63,991 nt of DNA. Source: Acrocarpospora phusangensis (GTDB lineage Bacteria > Actinomycetota > Actinomycetes > Streptosporangiales > Streptosporangiaceae). Numbering within the stretch: position 1 is the first letter of the stretch; each line of letters begins with the position of its first letter. The notes under the pieces were generated by a model. The model was not told the origin of the DNA. It saw nothing but the letters and a program-made list of their open reading frames with translations, and ran no database searches. Below, in pieces: positions 29,568-38,989 of this stretch. Location of the stretch: positions 1 through 63,991 of the forward strand of contig NZ_BOOA01000051.1 of NCBI RefSeq assembly GCF_016862995.1, written 5' to 3'. The translations under genes and the position numbers were made by a program.

Positions 29568-29605
29568 GCGTGTGATATCCTTCCAGCGGCACGCATTGTA
29601 AATAC

Positions 29606-29621
29606 TTTGCTTAATAGCAAA
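29606..29621. promoter_or_regulatory. AT-rich inverted repeat upstream of helD
   Basis: TTTGC-TTAATA-GCAAA is a perfect 5-6-5 inverted repeat in a strikingly AT-rich island 39 bases ahead of the helD start. It may be a promoter or operator; nothing more can be said from sequence. Confidence 0.4.
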
Positions 29622-29838
29622 TAATCAGAATAGTGCTCGCAGCCGCGCCCCTCAAGCGCGGCTTTTCTCGTGCCATCGGTGAAACCACCGCGTGAGGCGC
29701 GGGACAGGTGATCTCACCGATGCGTGGCGGCGTCGCGGTCTTCACGATGACGGCAGTCAGCAATTCCGTCGGAGCCGCAGTGCGTAGCCCGAAACACGCC
29801 CGCAACACAGCGGCTCCCAGAACCGGGAGAAGACCGCC

Positions 29839-30726
29839 GTGCACCCCACCCCCCTGTCGCGCCTCACCCAGCTCGCCACTCGGCTCACCGTCGTCCTAGT
29901 CCTCGCCGCCGCCACCGTCGCCGTGGCCTCCCCCGCGCAGGCCGCCGGCCCGTACGAGCGGGGGCCGGACCCCACCAACACGATCCTGACCGCCTCCCGC
30001 GGGCCCTTCGCGACCGCGACCGCCTCGGTCTCGTCGCTCGTCTCCGGGTTCGGGGGCGGGACCGTCTACTACCCGACCGACACCAGCCAGGGCACCTTCG
30101 GGGCCGTCGCCATCTCGCCCGGGTACACCGCGCGGTGGTCCAGCCTCTCCTGGTTAGGCCCGCGCATCGCCTCGCACGGGTTCGTCGTGATCGGGATCGA
30201 GACCGACTCCGTCTACGACCAGCCCGACAGCCGGGGGCGGCAGCTCCTGGCCGCGCTCGACTACCTCGTCAACGACAGTTCGGCCACCGTGCGGAACCGC
30301 ATCGACCGCGACCGGCTCGCGGTGGCCGGGCACTCCATGGGCGGTGGAGGCACCCTCGAAGCCGCCTCGTCCCGGCCCGCGCTCCAGGCCGCGGTGCCCA
30401 TCGCGCCGTGGAACCTCGACAAGAGCTGGTCCGAGGTACGCGTTCCGACCCTGATCGTGGGCGGTGAAAGCGACAGCATCGCCCCTGTTTCGTCGCACTC
30501 GGAGCCCTTCTACTCGAGCATCTCCCAAGCTGAGAAGGCGTACCTCGAGCTCAACAACGCCAGCCACTTCTTCCCGCAGACGACGAACACGCCGCTCGCC
30601 CGGCAGATGGTCGCCTGGCTCAAGCGCTTCGTCGACGACGACACCCGCTACGACCAGTTCATCTGCCCCGGCCCCACCCGCGGCGGCGACACCGAGGAAT
30701 ACCGCTCAACCTGCCCGATGTCGTAA
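29839..30726 (+). CDS. Secreted cutinase / PET hydrolase homologue (type I)
   Basis: A 295-residue secreted alpha/beta hydrolase. A signal peptide ends near VASPAQAAG (about 36), and the mature protein begins GPYERGPDP, very close to Thermobifida fusca cutinases TfCut2/Cut190-type. The catalytic triad is Ser166 (GHSMGGGG), Asp212 (SDSIAPV) and His243 (NASHFFP). The oxyanion residues are Tyr96 (SPGYTA) and Met167, and Trp191 of the substrate cleft is present. One disulfide, Cys276-Cys292 (FICPGP, STCP), marks type I enzymes. It should cleave polyester such as cutin and possibly PET. At calcium-site positions of TfCut2 (Asp174, Asp204) this protein has Glu210 and Asn239 by my alignment, which could change thermostability. 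A terminator-like hairpin follows at 30793-30829. Confidence 0.93.
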   Translation: MHPTPLSRLTQLATRLTVVLVLAAATVAVASPAQAAGPYERGPDPTNTILTASRGPFATATASVSSLVSGFGGGTVYYPTDTSQGTFGAVAISPGYTARWSSLSWLGPRIASHGFVVIGIETDSVYDQPDSRGRQLLAALDYLVNDSSATVRNRIDRDRLAVAGHSMGGGGTLEAASSRPALQAAVPIAPWNLDKSWSEVRVPTLIVGGESDSIAPVSSHSEPFYSSISQAEKAYLELNNASHFFPQTTNTPLARQMVAWLKRFVDDDTRYDQFICPGPTRGGDTEEYRSTCPMS

Positions 30727-30792
30727 CCACTTTCCCCCACCCACCCACCCTTTGATCCCCTCCGGGGCTCCGCTCCCTCCCTTGATCGCCCC

Positions 30793-30829
30793 GGCCCCCA
30801 GCGTAGGGTCACGCCCTACACTGGGGGCC
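30793..30829. terminator. Bidirectional terminator
   Basis: GGCCCCCAG-C-GTAGGG pairs with CCCTAC-A-CTGGGGGCC around a 5-base loop, giving a 16-position stem with one mismatch between the convergent cutinase and toxin genes. Confidence 0.85.
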
Positions 30830-30885
30830 ATCTGATTGCCGGCGCACCTGCTCGACGAACACTCAATCGCGCACCCGGCAGCGAC

Positions 30886-31020
30886 CTACTCGGTGTCCTT
30901 GGGGTGCCGGGGAGATGCGTATACCACCCATACTGTGTGGGCCGCATCGTCGATGACGTAGCGCACACGACCGTCCGCCAGCGGTGGCACGGTGACTCGA
31001 TCACCGCGCTTCGGACTCAT
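30886..31020 (-). CDS. Very short RelE/ParE-like toxin
   Basis: A 44-residue ORF from ATG 31020, whose start overlaps the antitoxin stop (ATGA). It reads MSPKRGDRVTVPPLADG followed by RVRYVIDDAAHTVWVVY. The latter looks like the C-terminal strands of RelE/ParE toxins (RYRV-YxIDD-xxTVxVL), but the N-terminal helices are missing. It may be a remnant or a minimal toxin. Coupled translation behind a Phd/YefM-like gene supports a real toxin-antitoxin relationship. Confidence 0.6.
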   Translation of the reverse strand: MSPKRGDRVTVPPLADGRVRYVIDDAAHTVWVVYASPRHPKDTE

Positions 31021-31487
31021 GCCGAGACCTGCACCGGTCCGAAGTCGCCGCTCGTGGGTCTGCGAGCCTCCGCGTAACGTTCGGGATCAGCCTTGATCCT
31101 TGCCGTTGCTCGCCAGCCCGCGATGACCTCGTGGGTGGTGGCATCGACATCCAGCTCGGCCGCATCGGAGAGCGCTTCGACCAATTCGAGAGTGAAACTG
31201 CGCAGTTCGTCCGAAGACAGATGACGCACCCAGGGAAAGACCTCCGGCATGGCGATGACCAGCGCCCGCGCGGTGGGGTCGTGCTTGATCAGGGCAAGGA
31301 ACAGCCGAGAGGCGGTGGCCAGCGTCCTGTCCCGCTCCTCTTCACGATCAGCCGCAGTCAGGTAGAAGTCCGGAGCATCCCGATGAGTGACCCGTACGCG
31401 TCCCAAGCGGGATGCGCGCTCAGCCACGGCCCGGGGATTCCTGGACAGGTCAGAGAAGGTCACCGCGTCGGCGTGGCTCGTGCTCAT
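31017..31487 (-). CDS. Phd/YefM-like antitoxin
   Basis: A 156-residue protein starting MSTSHADAVTFSDLSRNPRAV. This resembles the prevent-host-death N-terminus that binds DNA and toxin (FSDLSRNPRAVAERASRLGRVRVTHRDAPDFYL). The remaining helical part is longer than in a minimal Phd. It lies directly upstream of and overlapping the short RelE-like gene, the standard antitoxin-first order, and such proteins normally autorepress the pair. The family assignment is by pattern only. Confidence 0.7.
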   Translation of the reverse strand: MSTSHADAVTFSDLSRNPRAVAERASRLGRVRVTHRDAPDFYLTAADREEERDRTLATASRLFLALIKHDPTARALVIAMPEVFPWVRHLSSDELRSFTLELVEALSDAAELDVDATTHEVIAGWRATARIKADPERYAEARRPTSGDFGPVQVSA

Positions 31488-31554
31488 GCCACAAGTGTAT
31501 GTCAGAACACCTTCTGATATCCGTGGCTAAGGAGTTCGGCCAGCGTGGCCCGGG

Positions 31555-31908
31555 TTAGGTGAGGGCTTCTTGGATGGAGGGGTATAGGCGGATTTTGTTG
31601 AGGAGGCCTAGTTGGGTGAGGAGGCGGAGGATTCGGGGGGTGGGGGCGCAGAAGGCGGTGGGGGTGCGGCGGTGGGCGTCGAGGAGGACCTGGAGGCCGG
31701 AGCTGTCGATGAAGGACAGGCGGGAGAGGTCGAAGATGAGGTGGCGGTCGAGGTGTTCCTGGACGAGGTCGCGGAAGGGCGGCTCGGCGAGGGCGTCGAT
31801 CTCGCCTTCGAGCTCGATGATGGTGTAGGGGCCGCTGGACCGGCAGGCGAGCCGGAAATGCTTGGCGGAGAAGACGGATTCCTCCGTCCACGGGCCTAGA
31901 GACGACAT
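31555..31908 (-). CDS. STAS-domain anti-sigma factor antagonist
   Basis: A 117-residue STAS protein: IIELEGEIDALAEPPFRDLV, then LIFDLSRLSFIDSSGLQVLL with the phosphorylatable Ser in DSSGL, then a C-terminal helix. It would bind an RsbW-like kinase and release a stress sigma factor. The start ATG 31908 has only a weak GGCGAG site. No kinase or sigma gene is adjacent; an RsbW-like kinase is encoded at 57917-58378 and a PP2C phosphatase at 60509-61651, which may or may not be partners. Confidence 0.88.
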   Translation of the reverse strand: MSSLGPWTEESVFSAKHFRLACRSSGPYTIIELEGEIDALAEPPFRDLVQEHLDRHLIFDLSRLSFIDSSGLQVLLDAHRRTPTAFCAPTPRILRLLTQLGLLNKIRLYPSIQEALT

Positions 31909-32062
31909 CTCGCCATCGTCATGATTCTCCGCAGCCGCCACATGATTCTCCCGGGTCGGTGTGCAACCACGATGAGTATCCCCGATGGTAGGGCCAGCAC
32001 TACCCCAGAACGGGATACCACCGTCATGTCGTGAGGTCAGCCTGCTCCCTACGGTAGAAGAC

Positions 32063-33310
32063 ATGGCAATATCGGTCGAAATGACCAGTCCATGGGAGCG
32101 GGTTCGCGGCCACTGGGCGGCGCCGGCCTGGCTGCGGACCGCGCACGTCGTGACCGGATTCCCGATCGCGCTCGCGTCGGCCGCCGTCATCGGCGGACTC
32201 ACCGCGGCCTCGATCCTGATGATCTGGACGGTCGTGGTCCCGGTCGCCTCCCTGATGTTGCTGTTCTGGCTGGTCCCCGTCCTCACGAGGATCCAGCGCG
32301 GCCGATTCAACGCCTTCCTGGGCCTGGACATCCCCCAGGTCACCCGCCGCCCGGCCAGAAGCTGGAACCCTTTCAAGATCCTCTACCAGGAGGCCCGGGT
32401 CGCGAGCACGTGGCGGCAGCTCGGCTACCACCTGGTGGCCCCGCTGATCGCCGGCATCGGCTCGCTGCTGGTGATCATGGCCTGGTCGGGGGCCCTGGTC
32501 GCGATCGCGTTCGCCGTACAGATGTGGGTCGAGGACGGCACCACCTGGCCGGGCACCCTGGCCACCCTGGTCGCGATGGGCCTGCTGGTGACCGGCCCGT
32601 GGGTGGCCCGGGGAGTGACCGCGCTGGACGAGTACGCCGCGGCGGCCCTGCTCGGCCCCAGCCAGAAGGAACTGCTGGCCCAGCGCGTGGAGACCCTCCA
32701 GGAGAGCCGCGCCGAGGTGATCGACGCCGCCGACACCGAGCGCCGCAGGATCGAGCGGGATCTGCACGACGGCACCCAGCAGCGCCTGGTCTGGCTGGCG
32801 ATGAACCTCGGCATGGCCCGCGCCACCCTCACCGACCTGCCCGAGCCCGCCACGAAGCTGATCTCCCAGGCGCACGAGGAGGCCAAGCTCGCCCTGAAGG
32901 AACTCCGCGACCTCGTTCAGGGCCTGCACCCCGCCGTCCTCAACGACCAGGGCCTCGACGCGGCCCTGTCCGGCATCGCCGCCCGCGCGCCCGTCCCCGT
33001 ACGGCTGAGCGTGGACGTCAGGGAACGGGTCACCCCGACCATCGAGGCGGTGGCCTTCTTCGTCGTCTCCGAGGCCCTGACCAACATCGCCAAACACGCC
33101 GGGGCGTCCTCCGCGCAGGTCCTGGTGTGGCGGGAGGCCGACCGGCTGAACCTGGTCATCCACGACGACGGCCGGGGCGGCGCGGACCCGGCCGGGGGCA
33201 GCGGCCTGCGCGGCCTGTCCCAGCGGGTCGGCTCGGTCGACGGCGACCTCCGCATCGACAGCCCGCCCGGCGGCCCCACCACGATCCGCGTGGAACTACC
33301 GTGCACCTAA
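32063..33310 (+). CDS. Sensor histidine kinase (HisKA_3 type)
   Basis: A 415-residue membrane kinase. An N-terminal sensor region has four hydrophobic segments in two pairs (about 25-75 and 125-180). The dimerisation/phosphoacceptor helix is ERRRIERDLHDGTQQRL with His235, and the HATPase part includes SEALTNIAKHAG and HDDGRGG...GSGLRGLSQR. The sensor looks like the putative-sensor domain common before such kinases. It should phosphorylate the response regulator encoded 37 bases downstream. The start ATG 32063 has a poor ribosome site; the stimulus is unknown. Confidence 0.92.
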   Translation: MAISVEMTSPWERVRGHWAAPAWLRTAHVVTGFPIALASAAVIGGLTAASILMIWTVVVPVASLMLLFWLVPVLTRIQRGRFNAFLGLDIPQVTRRPARSWNPFKILYQEARVASTWRQLGYHLVAPLIAGIGSLLVIMAWSGALVAIAFAVQMWVEDGTTWPGTLATLVAMGLLVTGPWVARGVTALDEYAAAALLGPSQKELLAQRVETLQESRAEVIDAADTERRRIERDLHDGTQQRLVWLAMNLGMARATLTDLPEPATKLISQAHEEAKLALKELRDLVQGLHPAVLNDQGLDAALSGIAARAPVPVRLSVDVRERVTPTIEAVAFFVVSEALTNIAKHAGASSAQVLVWREADRLNLVIHDDGRGGADPAGGSGLRGLSQRVGSVDGDLRIDSPPGGPTTIRVELPCT

Positions 33311-33347
33311 GCAACCCGACCACCACCACGATCCGGGCGGAGTAGAC

Positions 33348-33992
33348 ATGCGCGTGGTCCTCGCGGAGGACTCTGTCCTGCTCAGGGAAGGGCTTGTCTG
33401 GGTGTTGCGGTCGGCCGGGATCGAGGTGGTCGCGGCGGTCGCGGACGCGGAGGGGCTGCTGCGCGCCGTGGACGAGCACGTGCCCGACCTGGTCGTCACC
33501 GATGTGCGCATGCCGCCGTCGCACACCGACGAGGGCCTGCGCGCGGCCCTGGTCCTGCGCCGCCAGCGCCCCGACCTGGCCATCCTCGTCCTCTCCCAGT
33601 ACGTCGAGGAGCGGTACGCGACCCAGCTGCTCTCCTCGGCCACCAGCGGAATCGGCTACCTGCTCAAGGACCGGGTGGCCGACGTGCCGGAGTTCCTGGA
33701 CGCGCTGCGCCGGGTCGCGGCGGGCGGCACCGCCCTCGACCCCGAGGTGGTGGCCCAGCTCCTGCTCCGCCGGCACAGCGACCCCCTGGATCGGCTGACC
33801 CGCCGCGAGCGCGAGGTGCTCGCGCTGATCGCCGAGGGTCGCTCCAACACCGCCATCGGGGAGACCCTGGTCATCTCGGAGAGCGCGGTCGGCAAGCACA
33901 TCAACAACATCTTCACCAAGCTCGAACTCTCGGGCGCCGACAAGGACCACCGGCGGGTGCTGGCCGTGCTGCGCTTCCTGAAGGTGGGCTGA
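33348..33992 (+). CDS. NarL/LuxR-type response regulator
   Basis: A 214-residue regulator. The receiver domain has the acidic pair AED and phosphoacceptor Asp52 (VVTDVRMP), and Lys in YLLKD. The C-terminal LuxR helix-turn-helix reads LTRREREVLALIAEGRSNTAIGETLVISESAVGKHI. It pairs with the kinase just upstream and is followed after two bases by a membrane-anchored protein gene. Confidence 0.94.
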   Translation: MRVVLAEDSVLLREGLVWVLRSAGIEVVAAVADAEGLLRAVDEHVPDLVVTDVRMPPSHTDEGLRAALVLRRQRPDLAILVLSQYVEERYATQLLSSATSGIGYLLKDRVADVPEFLDALRRVAAGGTALDPEVVAQLLLRRHSDPLDRLTRREREVLALIAEGRSNTAIGETLVISESAVGKHINNIFTKLELSGADKDHRRVLAVLRFLKVG

Positions 33993-33994
33993 GC

Positions 33995-34429
33995 ATGGGG
34001 GTGCGGGCCTGGCGGATCGTGGGCGGCGCGTTCACCGTGATCGTCGTGGTCGCGACCGCGGTGACCGCGTACACGGAGATCGAGTGGCGCGGCGGCATGG
34101 ACAGGAACGCCCCCACCTGGCTGCTCTCCCAGCAGCACACGGAAATTCTGACCGAGGTGTACGCCTTCGTCTCCCCCACCCTGGTCGTACGCGCGGGCGA
34201 GAACGTGCGCGTGGACGTCGAGACCGGCGTGGACGGCCAGCTGACGGTCCGGCGTGAACTCACCTGGACCGGGGACCCGCCGGATGTCCGGCAGTCCTGG
34301 AACGGCAGGACCCTGCGCGTCGACGTGTCCTGCCGGAGCGACTGCGAGGCCGTCTACCTGCTGACGGTCCCCGACACCGTCGAAGTGGAGCGGCCCGGCG
34401 CCTCCCCGATTGCGCCAGGAATACCGTAG
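33995..34429 (+). CDS. Membrane-anchored hypothetical protein with two-component system
   Basis: A 144-residue protein: one N-terminal membrane segment (IVGGAFTVIVVVATAVTAYTEIEW), then an extracytoplasmic beta-rich region (VVRAGENVRVDVETGVDGQLTVRR, WNGRTLRVDVSCRSDCEAVYLLTVP). The beta pattern resembles DUF4097-type adhesin-like domains, but the match is loose. It starts two bases after the response regulator, so it belongs to that operon and may modulate sensing. Its stop codon lies inside the CsoR-type operator of the following copper genes. Confidence 0.75.
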   Translation: MGVRAWRIVGGAFTVIVVVATAVTAYTEIEWRGGMDRNAPTWLLSQQHTEILTEVYAFVSPTLVVRAGENVRVDVETGVDGQLTVRRELTWTGDPPDVRQSWNGRTLRVDVSCRSDCEAVYLLTVPDTVEVERPGASPIAPGIP

Positions 34430-34437
34430 GGGGGTAT
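34421..34437. promoter_or_regulatory. CsoR-type copper operator
   Basis: ATACCGTAGGGGGGTAT has ATACC/GGTAT arms around a G-rich centre, as in actinobacterial CsoR operators, and lies 27 bases ahead of csoR. TATGGT (34435-34440) overlaps it as a likely -10 with TTGCGC (34410-34415) at 19-base spacing, so bound CsoR would block the promoter. Confidence 0.75.
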
Positions 34438-34464
34438 GGTGTTCCGTGAGTGGGAGGCAATGAC

Positions 34465-34746
34465 ATGCACGGATACACCGATCGTAAGCAAGACCATCTC
34501 AAACGGCTGCGCCGGATCGAGGGACAGATCCGCGGCCTGCAGCGGATGGTAGAAGAAGACGACTACTGCATCGACATCCTGACGCAGGTGTCGGCCGCGA
34601 ACCGGGCCCTGCAGTCGTTCGCCCTCGCGCTTCTCGAAGAGCACCTGGCCCACTGTGTGGCCGAAGCCACCGCCAAGGGCGGCCCCGAGGCCGACGCCAA
34701 AGTCAAGGAAGCCTCCGCGGCCATCGCCCGCCTCGTCCGCTCATGA
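34465..34746 (+). CDS. csoR: Copper-sensing repressor CsoR
   Basis: A 93-residue CsoR/FrmR-family repressor. The Cu(I) ligand pattern Cys35 (DDYCIDIL), His60 and Cys64 (EEHLAHC) equals the C-H-C spacing of Mycobacterium CsoR. The all-helical fold starts with LKRLRRIEGQIRGLQRM. The start ATG 34465 has GGGAGG seven bases ahead; an in-frame GTG at 34450 is less likely. It should repress itself and the downstream copper genes until Cu(I) binds. Confidence 0.94.
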   Translation: MHGYTDRKQDHLKRLRRIEGQIRGLQRMVEEDDYCIDILTQVSAANRALQSFALALLEEHLAHCVAEATAKGGPEADAKVKEASAAIARLVRS

Positions 34747-34953
34747 CCCCGCCGGCTCGGAGCGGATCAGACGTCAGGCGTTCGCCGTCATCCGGAGCAG
34801 GTGACGCCGCTCGCCGCATCGGCGACGAGATCAACCGGTCCATTCCGCCGGAGACGCCTTGAGCCCAGCCGCTCGAACCCCGCACATCCCTTGATCCCCA
34901 TTCCTCTTCAGCCGCCATCGCGACGGCACCAGATTCTTGACCAGGAGAACTAA

Positions 34954-35163
34954 ATGAGCACCAGCACCTTCACCGTTTCCGGCATGACCTGTGGGCACTG
35001 CGTCTCCTCCGTGCGTGAAGAAGTCGAAGGCATCCCGGGTGTGACCTCCGTCGAGGTCGATCTGCCGACCGGTAAGCTCACCGTCACCGCCGACACCCCC
35101 GTCGACTCCGAGGCCGTGTCCAAGGCCGTCGCGGAGGCGGGGTACTCGGTCACGGCTTCGTGA
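34954..35163 (+). CDS. copZ: Copper chaperone CopZ
   Basis: A 69-residue heavy-metal-associated domain protein with the metal motif GMTCGHC (Cys13, Cys16), full ferredoxin-like length and a CAGGAG ribosome site. It would deliver Cu(I) to the P-type ATPase encoded downstream. A 207-bp gap behind csoR contains nothing recognisable; the next gene overlaps its stop. Confidence 0.95.
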   Translation: MSTSTFTVSGMTCGHCVSSVREEVEGIPGVTSVEVDLPTGKLTVTADTPVDSEAVSKAVAEAGYSVTAS

Positions 35164-36110
35164 TGAACACCGCGGTCAAGCTCGGGATCTACTTCGCGGG
35201 CCTCGTCGTCGTCTTCGGCGGAGCACTGGGAGTAGGCGCACTGGCCGGACCCCAGGAAACGACCCAGACCGCTCATGCGAGCGAGGGCGCGACAGCAGCC
35301 CACGGCACCGATGACCACTCAGCCACCGCCCAGGAGCAATCCGGCCAGGAATCCGGCCACGGCTCGGACGGTCATGGGACCGACGGTCGCGCAGGCGAGC
35401 AGGTCGGGGTCCCGGGTGGCTTGCAGGTGTCGGAGGGCGGGGTCGCGCTCGTCCCCGAGTCCCCCACGCTCACGCCCGGCGAGGAGACCCGTTTCCGTTT
35501 CACCGTGACGGGAGCCGACGGACGGCCCGTCACCGCGTACAAGACGGAGCACGAGAAGAAGTTGCACTTCATCGTGGTCTCGCGGGATCTCGGGCACTTC
35601 CAGCATCTTCATCCGGAGCTGGGCGGGGACGGCGTGTGGTCGGTTCCGCTCGAACTCCCCTCGGCTGGGACGTACCGGGCGTTCGCTGACTTCACTCCCG
35701 ATCCGGGGGACAACCTCACCCTCGGCGTGGACCTCTTCGCCGCCGGCGACTACACCCCGGAGCCCGCTCCCGCCGTGAACCGCGTGGCCACCGTGGACGG
35801 CTACACCGTCACGCTCGCCGGCGACCTCGTCCCCGGCACCGCGAGCACGCTCACCGTTCAGGTCGCCAAGGACGGCAAGCCGGTCACCGACCTCCAGCCC
35901 TACCTCGGCGCGTACGGCCACCTGGTCGCCCTCCGTTCCGGCGACCTGGCCTACCTGCACGTGCACCCGGAGACGAGCACCACCGCGGGCCCGGCGATCA
36001 CCTTCCGCACGGAGGTGCCGAGCCTGGGCGACTACCGCCTCTTCCTCGACTTCCAGCACGGCGGCAAGGTCCGCACCGCGGACTTCACCGTCCAGGCCCA
36101 CCAGCACTAG
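35163..36110 (+). CDS. Membrane-anchored His-rich copper-associated protein
   Basis: A 315-residue protein. One N-terminal membrane helix ([21 protein letters not shown]) is followed by a His-rich flexible stretch (about 38-78, with [14 protein letters not shown]) and two beta-sandwich-like halves. The first half has [22 protein letters not shown], the second [24 protein letters not shown], each rich in metal-capable His. The protein ends AHQH. It starts at ATG 35163, overlapping the copZ stop by one base, and lies between copZ and copA. A role in extracytoplasmic copper binding is inferred from residues and context. Confidence 0.8.
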   Translation: MNTAVKLGIYFAGLVVVFGGALGVGALAGPQETTQTAHASEGATAAHGTDDHSATAQEQSGQESGHGSDGHGTDGRAGEQVGVPGGLQVSEGGVALVPESPTLTPGEETRFRFTVTGADGRPVTAYKTEHEKKLHFIVVSRDLGHFQHLHPELGGDGVWSVPLELPSAGTYRAFADFTPDPGDNLTLGVDLFAAGDYTPEPAPAVNRVATVDGYTVTLAGDLVPGTASTLTVQVAKDGKPVTDLQPYLGAYGHLVALRSGDLAYLHVHPETSTTAGPAITFRTEVPSLGDYRLFLDFQHGGKVRTADFTVQAHQH

Positions 36111-36123
36111 AGAGGAGCAGACG

Positions 36124-38409
36124 ATGACCATCATCACCGACGACCGGGCCAGGCACGCGATCGAGCTGTCGATCACCGGCATGACCTGCGCCTCCTGTGC
36201 CAACCGCATCGAACGCAAGCTCAACAAGCTGGACGGCGTCTCCGCCTCGGTGAACTACGCCACCGAGAAGGCGACCGTCACCTTCAGCCCCGGCATCGCC
36301 CCGGAAACCCTCATCGACGAGGTCCGCAAAGCCGGGTACGACGCCAGCCTGCCCACCCCGGAACCCCCGGAGACCACCCCCGCCGACGACCTGGCCCCGC
36401 TGCGGCAGCGCCTGATCGTCTCGATCGTCCTGGCCGTCCCCGTGATCGCCATGGCGATGATCCCGGCCCTCCAGTTCGACTACTGGCAGTGGCTCTCGCT
36501 GACCCTCGCCGCCCCGGTCGTGCTCTACGGCGGCTGGCCGTTCCACCGCGCCGCCTGGACCAACCTCCGGCACGGCGCGGCCACCATGGACACGCTGGTC
36601 TCGATCGGCACGCTGGCCGCCTTCGGCTGGTCGGTCTGGGCGCTCTTCCTCGGCACGGCGGGCATGCCCGGCATGACCCACCCGTTTGAGTTCGTCATCC
36701 AGCGCACCGACGCCTCCGGCAACATCTACCTGGAGGCCGCCGCCGGGGTGACGATGTTCATCCTGACCGGCCGCTACGTCGAGGCCCGCGCCAAACGCCG
36801 CGCCGGTTCGGCCCTGCGCGCCCTGCTCGACCTGGGCGCCAAGGACGTCGCCGTGCTCCGCGACGGCCGGGAGACGCGCGTCCCGATCGACAGCCTCCAG
36901 GCCGGCGACCACTTCGTCGTACGGCCCGGCGAGAAGATCGCCACGGACGGCGTGGTCGAGGAGGGCGGCTCCGCGGTCGACGCCTCGATGCTCACCGGCG
37001 AACCCGTGCCCGTGGACGTCGGCCCCGGCGACCCGGTCACCGGCGCCACCCTCAACACCTCCGGACGGCTGGTGGTGCGCGCGACCCGGGTCGGCGCGGA
37101 CACGCAGCTGGCCCAGATGGCCGCCCTCGTCGAAGCCGCCCAGGCCGGCAAGGCCCAGGTCCAGCGCCTGGCCGACCGCATCTCCGGCGTGTTCGTGCCG
37201 ATCGTGATCGGCCTGGCCGTGGCCACGCTGGGCTTCTGGCTGGGCACCGGCGGCGGCGTGGCGGCGGCGTTCACGGCGGCCGTGGCCGTCCTGATCATCG
37301 CCTGCCCGTGCGCGCTCGGCCTGGCCACCCCGACCGCGCTCCTGGTCGGCACCGGCCGGGGCGCCCAGCTCGGCATCCTCATCAAGGGCCCCGAGGTCCT
37401 GGAGTCCACCCGGGCCGTGGACACCGTCGTCCTCGACAAGACCGGTACGGTCACCGAAGGCAGGATGACCGTGATCGAGGTCATCCCCGCCACCGGCGAG
37501 GACCGGGACGAGACCCTGTTCTACGCGGCGGCCCTCGAACACGCCTCCGAGCACCCGATCGCGAAGGCCATCACGGCGGCGTACCCCACTACCCCGGTCG
37601 CCACCCTGCCCGCCCCCCGCAAACCCGCCGACGCCGAAACCGGTGAGACGGCGCCCCGGCGCGCCCTGCCGACGCCCGAGGGTTTCGCCAACCTCGAAGG
37701 GCTCGGCGTCCGCGGCGTGGTCGACGGCCGCACCGTCCTCGTGGGACGCCCCCAGCTGGTGGGTTCCCTCCCGCCCGAGCTGGAGGGCGCGGTGGCCGAG
37801 GCGCACGGGCTGGGCCGTACGGCGGTCGTGGTCGGATGGGACGGCCGGGCGCGGGCGGTGATCACCGTCGCGGACCGGGTGAAGGCGACGTCCGGCGAGG
37901 CGGTCCGGAGCCTGCGGGCGCTCGGGCTGACCCCGTTCCTGCTCACCGGCGACAACCGGGCCGCCGCCGACGCGGTGGCCGCCGAGGTCGGCATCGAGAA
38001 GGAGCACGTCATCGCCGACGTGCTGCCCGCCGACAAGGTGGACGCGGTCAAGCGCCTCCAGGCCGAGGGCCGGATCGTCGCGATGGTCGGCGACGGCGTC
38101 AACGACGCGGCGGCGCTGGCCCAGGCGGATCTGGGCCTGGCCATGGGCACCGGCACCGACGCGGCCATCCAGGCGGCCGGTCTCACCCTGGTCCGCGGCG
38201 ACCTGCGGGTGGCGGCCGACGCCATCAGGCTGGCCCGGCGCACCCTCCGGGTGATCAAGGGCAACCTGTTCTGGGCGTTCGCGTACAACGTGGCCGGGCT
38301 GCCGCTGGCCGCGCTCGGCCTGCTCAACCCCATGATCGCGGGAGGCGCGATGGCGCTGTCCTCGCTGTTCGTGGTGGCCAACAGCCTGCGGCTGCGCGGC
38401 TTCAGGTGA
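36124..38409 (+). CDS. copA: Copper-exporting P1B-type ATPase CopA
   Basis: A 761-residue pump. One N-terminal metal-binding domain has GMTCASC (Cys22, Cys25). The transmembrane metal motif is CPC at 394-396 ([15 protein letters not shown]), the phosphorylation site DKTGT at 438-442, the actuator TGEPVPVD, the HP motif SEHPIAKAI, and the hinge [10 protein letters not shown]. This is the full P1B-1 set for Cu(I) efflux. GAGAGGAG precedes ATG 36124, 13 bases after the His-rich protein gene. The last 8 bases overlap the convergent acetyltransferase gene. Confidence 0.96.
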   Translation: MTIITDDRARHAIELSITGMTCASCANRIERKLNKLDGVSASVNYATEKATVTFSPGIAPETLIDEVRKAGYDASLPTPEPPETTPADDLAPLRQRLIVSIVLAVPVIAMAMIPALQFDYWQWLSLTLAAPVVLYGGWPFHRAAWTNLRHGAATMDTLVSIGTLAAFGWSVWALFLGTAGMPGMTHPFEFVIQRTDASGNIYLEAAAGVTMFILTGRYVEARAKRRAGSALRALLDLGAKDVAVLRDGRETRVPIDSLQAGDHFVVRPGEKIATDGVVEEGGSAVDASMLTGEPVPVDVGPGDPVTGATLNTSGRLVVRATRVGADTQLAQMAALVEAAQAGKAQVQRLADRISGVFVPIVIGLAVATLGFWLGTGGGVAAAFTAAVAVLIIACPCALGLATPTALLVGTGRGAQLGILIKGPEVLESTRAVDTVVLDKTGTVTEGRMTVIEVIPATGEDRDETLFYAAALEHASEHPIAKAITAAYPTTPVATLPAPRKPADAETGETAPRRALPTPEGFANLEGLGVRGVVDGRTVLVGRPQLVGSLPPELEGAVAEAHGLGRTAVVVGWDGRARAVITVADRVKATSGEAVRSLRALGLTPFLLTGDNRAAADAVAAEVGIEKEHVIADVLPADKVDAVKRLQAEGRIVAMVGDGVNDAAALAQADLGLAMGTGTDAAIQAAGLTLVRGDLRVAADAIRLARRTLRVIKGNLFWAFAYNVAGLPLAALGLLNPMIAGGAMALSSLFVVANSLRLRGFR

Positions 38410-38905
38410 GCTCGCCGGCCAGCAGGTCCATGAGCAGGCCGTCGTGCCAGGTTCCGTCGGGGCCGAGCTCGTACTGGCGCATGACCCCGACGGATCGGAA
38501 GCCGACCTTCTCGTAGCAGCGGATGGCCGCGGCGTTGTCGGCGGCCGGGTCGATCGCCAGGCGGTGGAAGCCGTGGTGGTCGAACAGGTGGCGGGCCAGG
38601 GTGCGGATCGCGTCCGCGCCCAGCCCGCGCCCGTGCACGGCCGGGTCGAGATAGAGGTCGACGCTGGCGTGGCGGTAGTCGGGGTCGGTCTCCTCGCCCC
38701 ACTGGATCGCGCCCACCACCCTGCCGTCGTGCTCGATGACGAGGACCTCGGTGTCGTCGCAGGTCAGGTCGTCCGCGACGGCCGCCGCCAGGTCGTCCCC
38801 GCCGCGCCAGCGACGGTAGACCTCGGGGGTCGAGCGGATGGCGATCAGGGCGGGGCGATCGGCGTCGGCGGCGGGCCGCAGGTGTACGAGGGTTCCGTCC
38901 AGCAT
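38402..38905 (-). CDS. GNAT-family N-acetyltransferase
   Basis: A 167-residue acetyltransferase. [25 protein letters not shown] contains the acetyl-CoA loop, and the C-terminal [26 protein letters not shown] resembles aminoglycoside 6'-N-acetyltransferase-like and ribosomal-protein acetyltransferase-like GNATs. The substrate is unknown. It is convergent with copA and divergent from lpqY, and no strong ribosome site was seen. Confidence 0.85.
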   Translation of the reverse strand: MLDGTLVHLRPAADADRPALIAIRSTPEVYRRWRGGDDLAAAVADDLTCDDTEVLVIEHDGRVVGAIQWGEETDPDYRHASVDLYLDPAVHGRGLGADAIRTLARHLFDHHGFHRLAIDPAADNAAAIRCYEKVGFRSVGVMRQYELGPDGTWHDGLLMDLLAGELT

Positions 38906-38989
38906 GATCTGAAGGCTAGACGTTTCCGGCGAAGGTCTCTTTAGAGTTTCCGGGCGTCCGCGAGATGGCGATGCGGGTACGCCTCCCGC

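Noticed and set aside
30816-31004. 62-codon minus-strand frame over the toxin gene
   Set aside because: Wrong frame; the ATGA-coupled 44-codon frame has the RelE-like strands and translational coupling.
36124-38409. Generic heavy-metal (Zn/Cd) ATPase
   Set aside because: The CPC motif, GMTCASC domain and CsoR/CopZ context point to copper.
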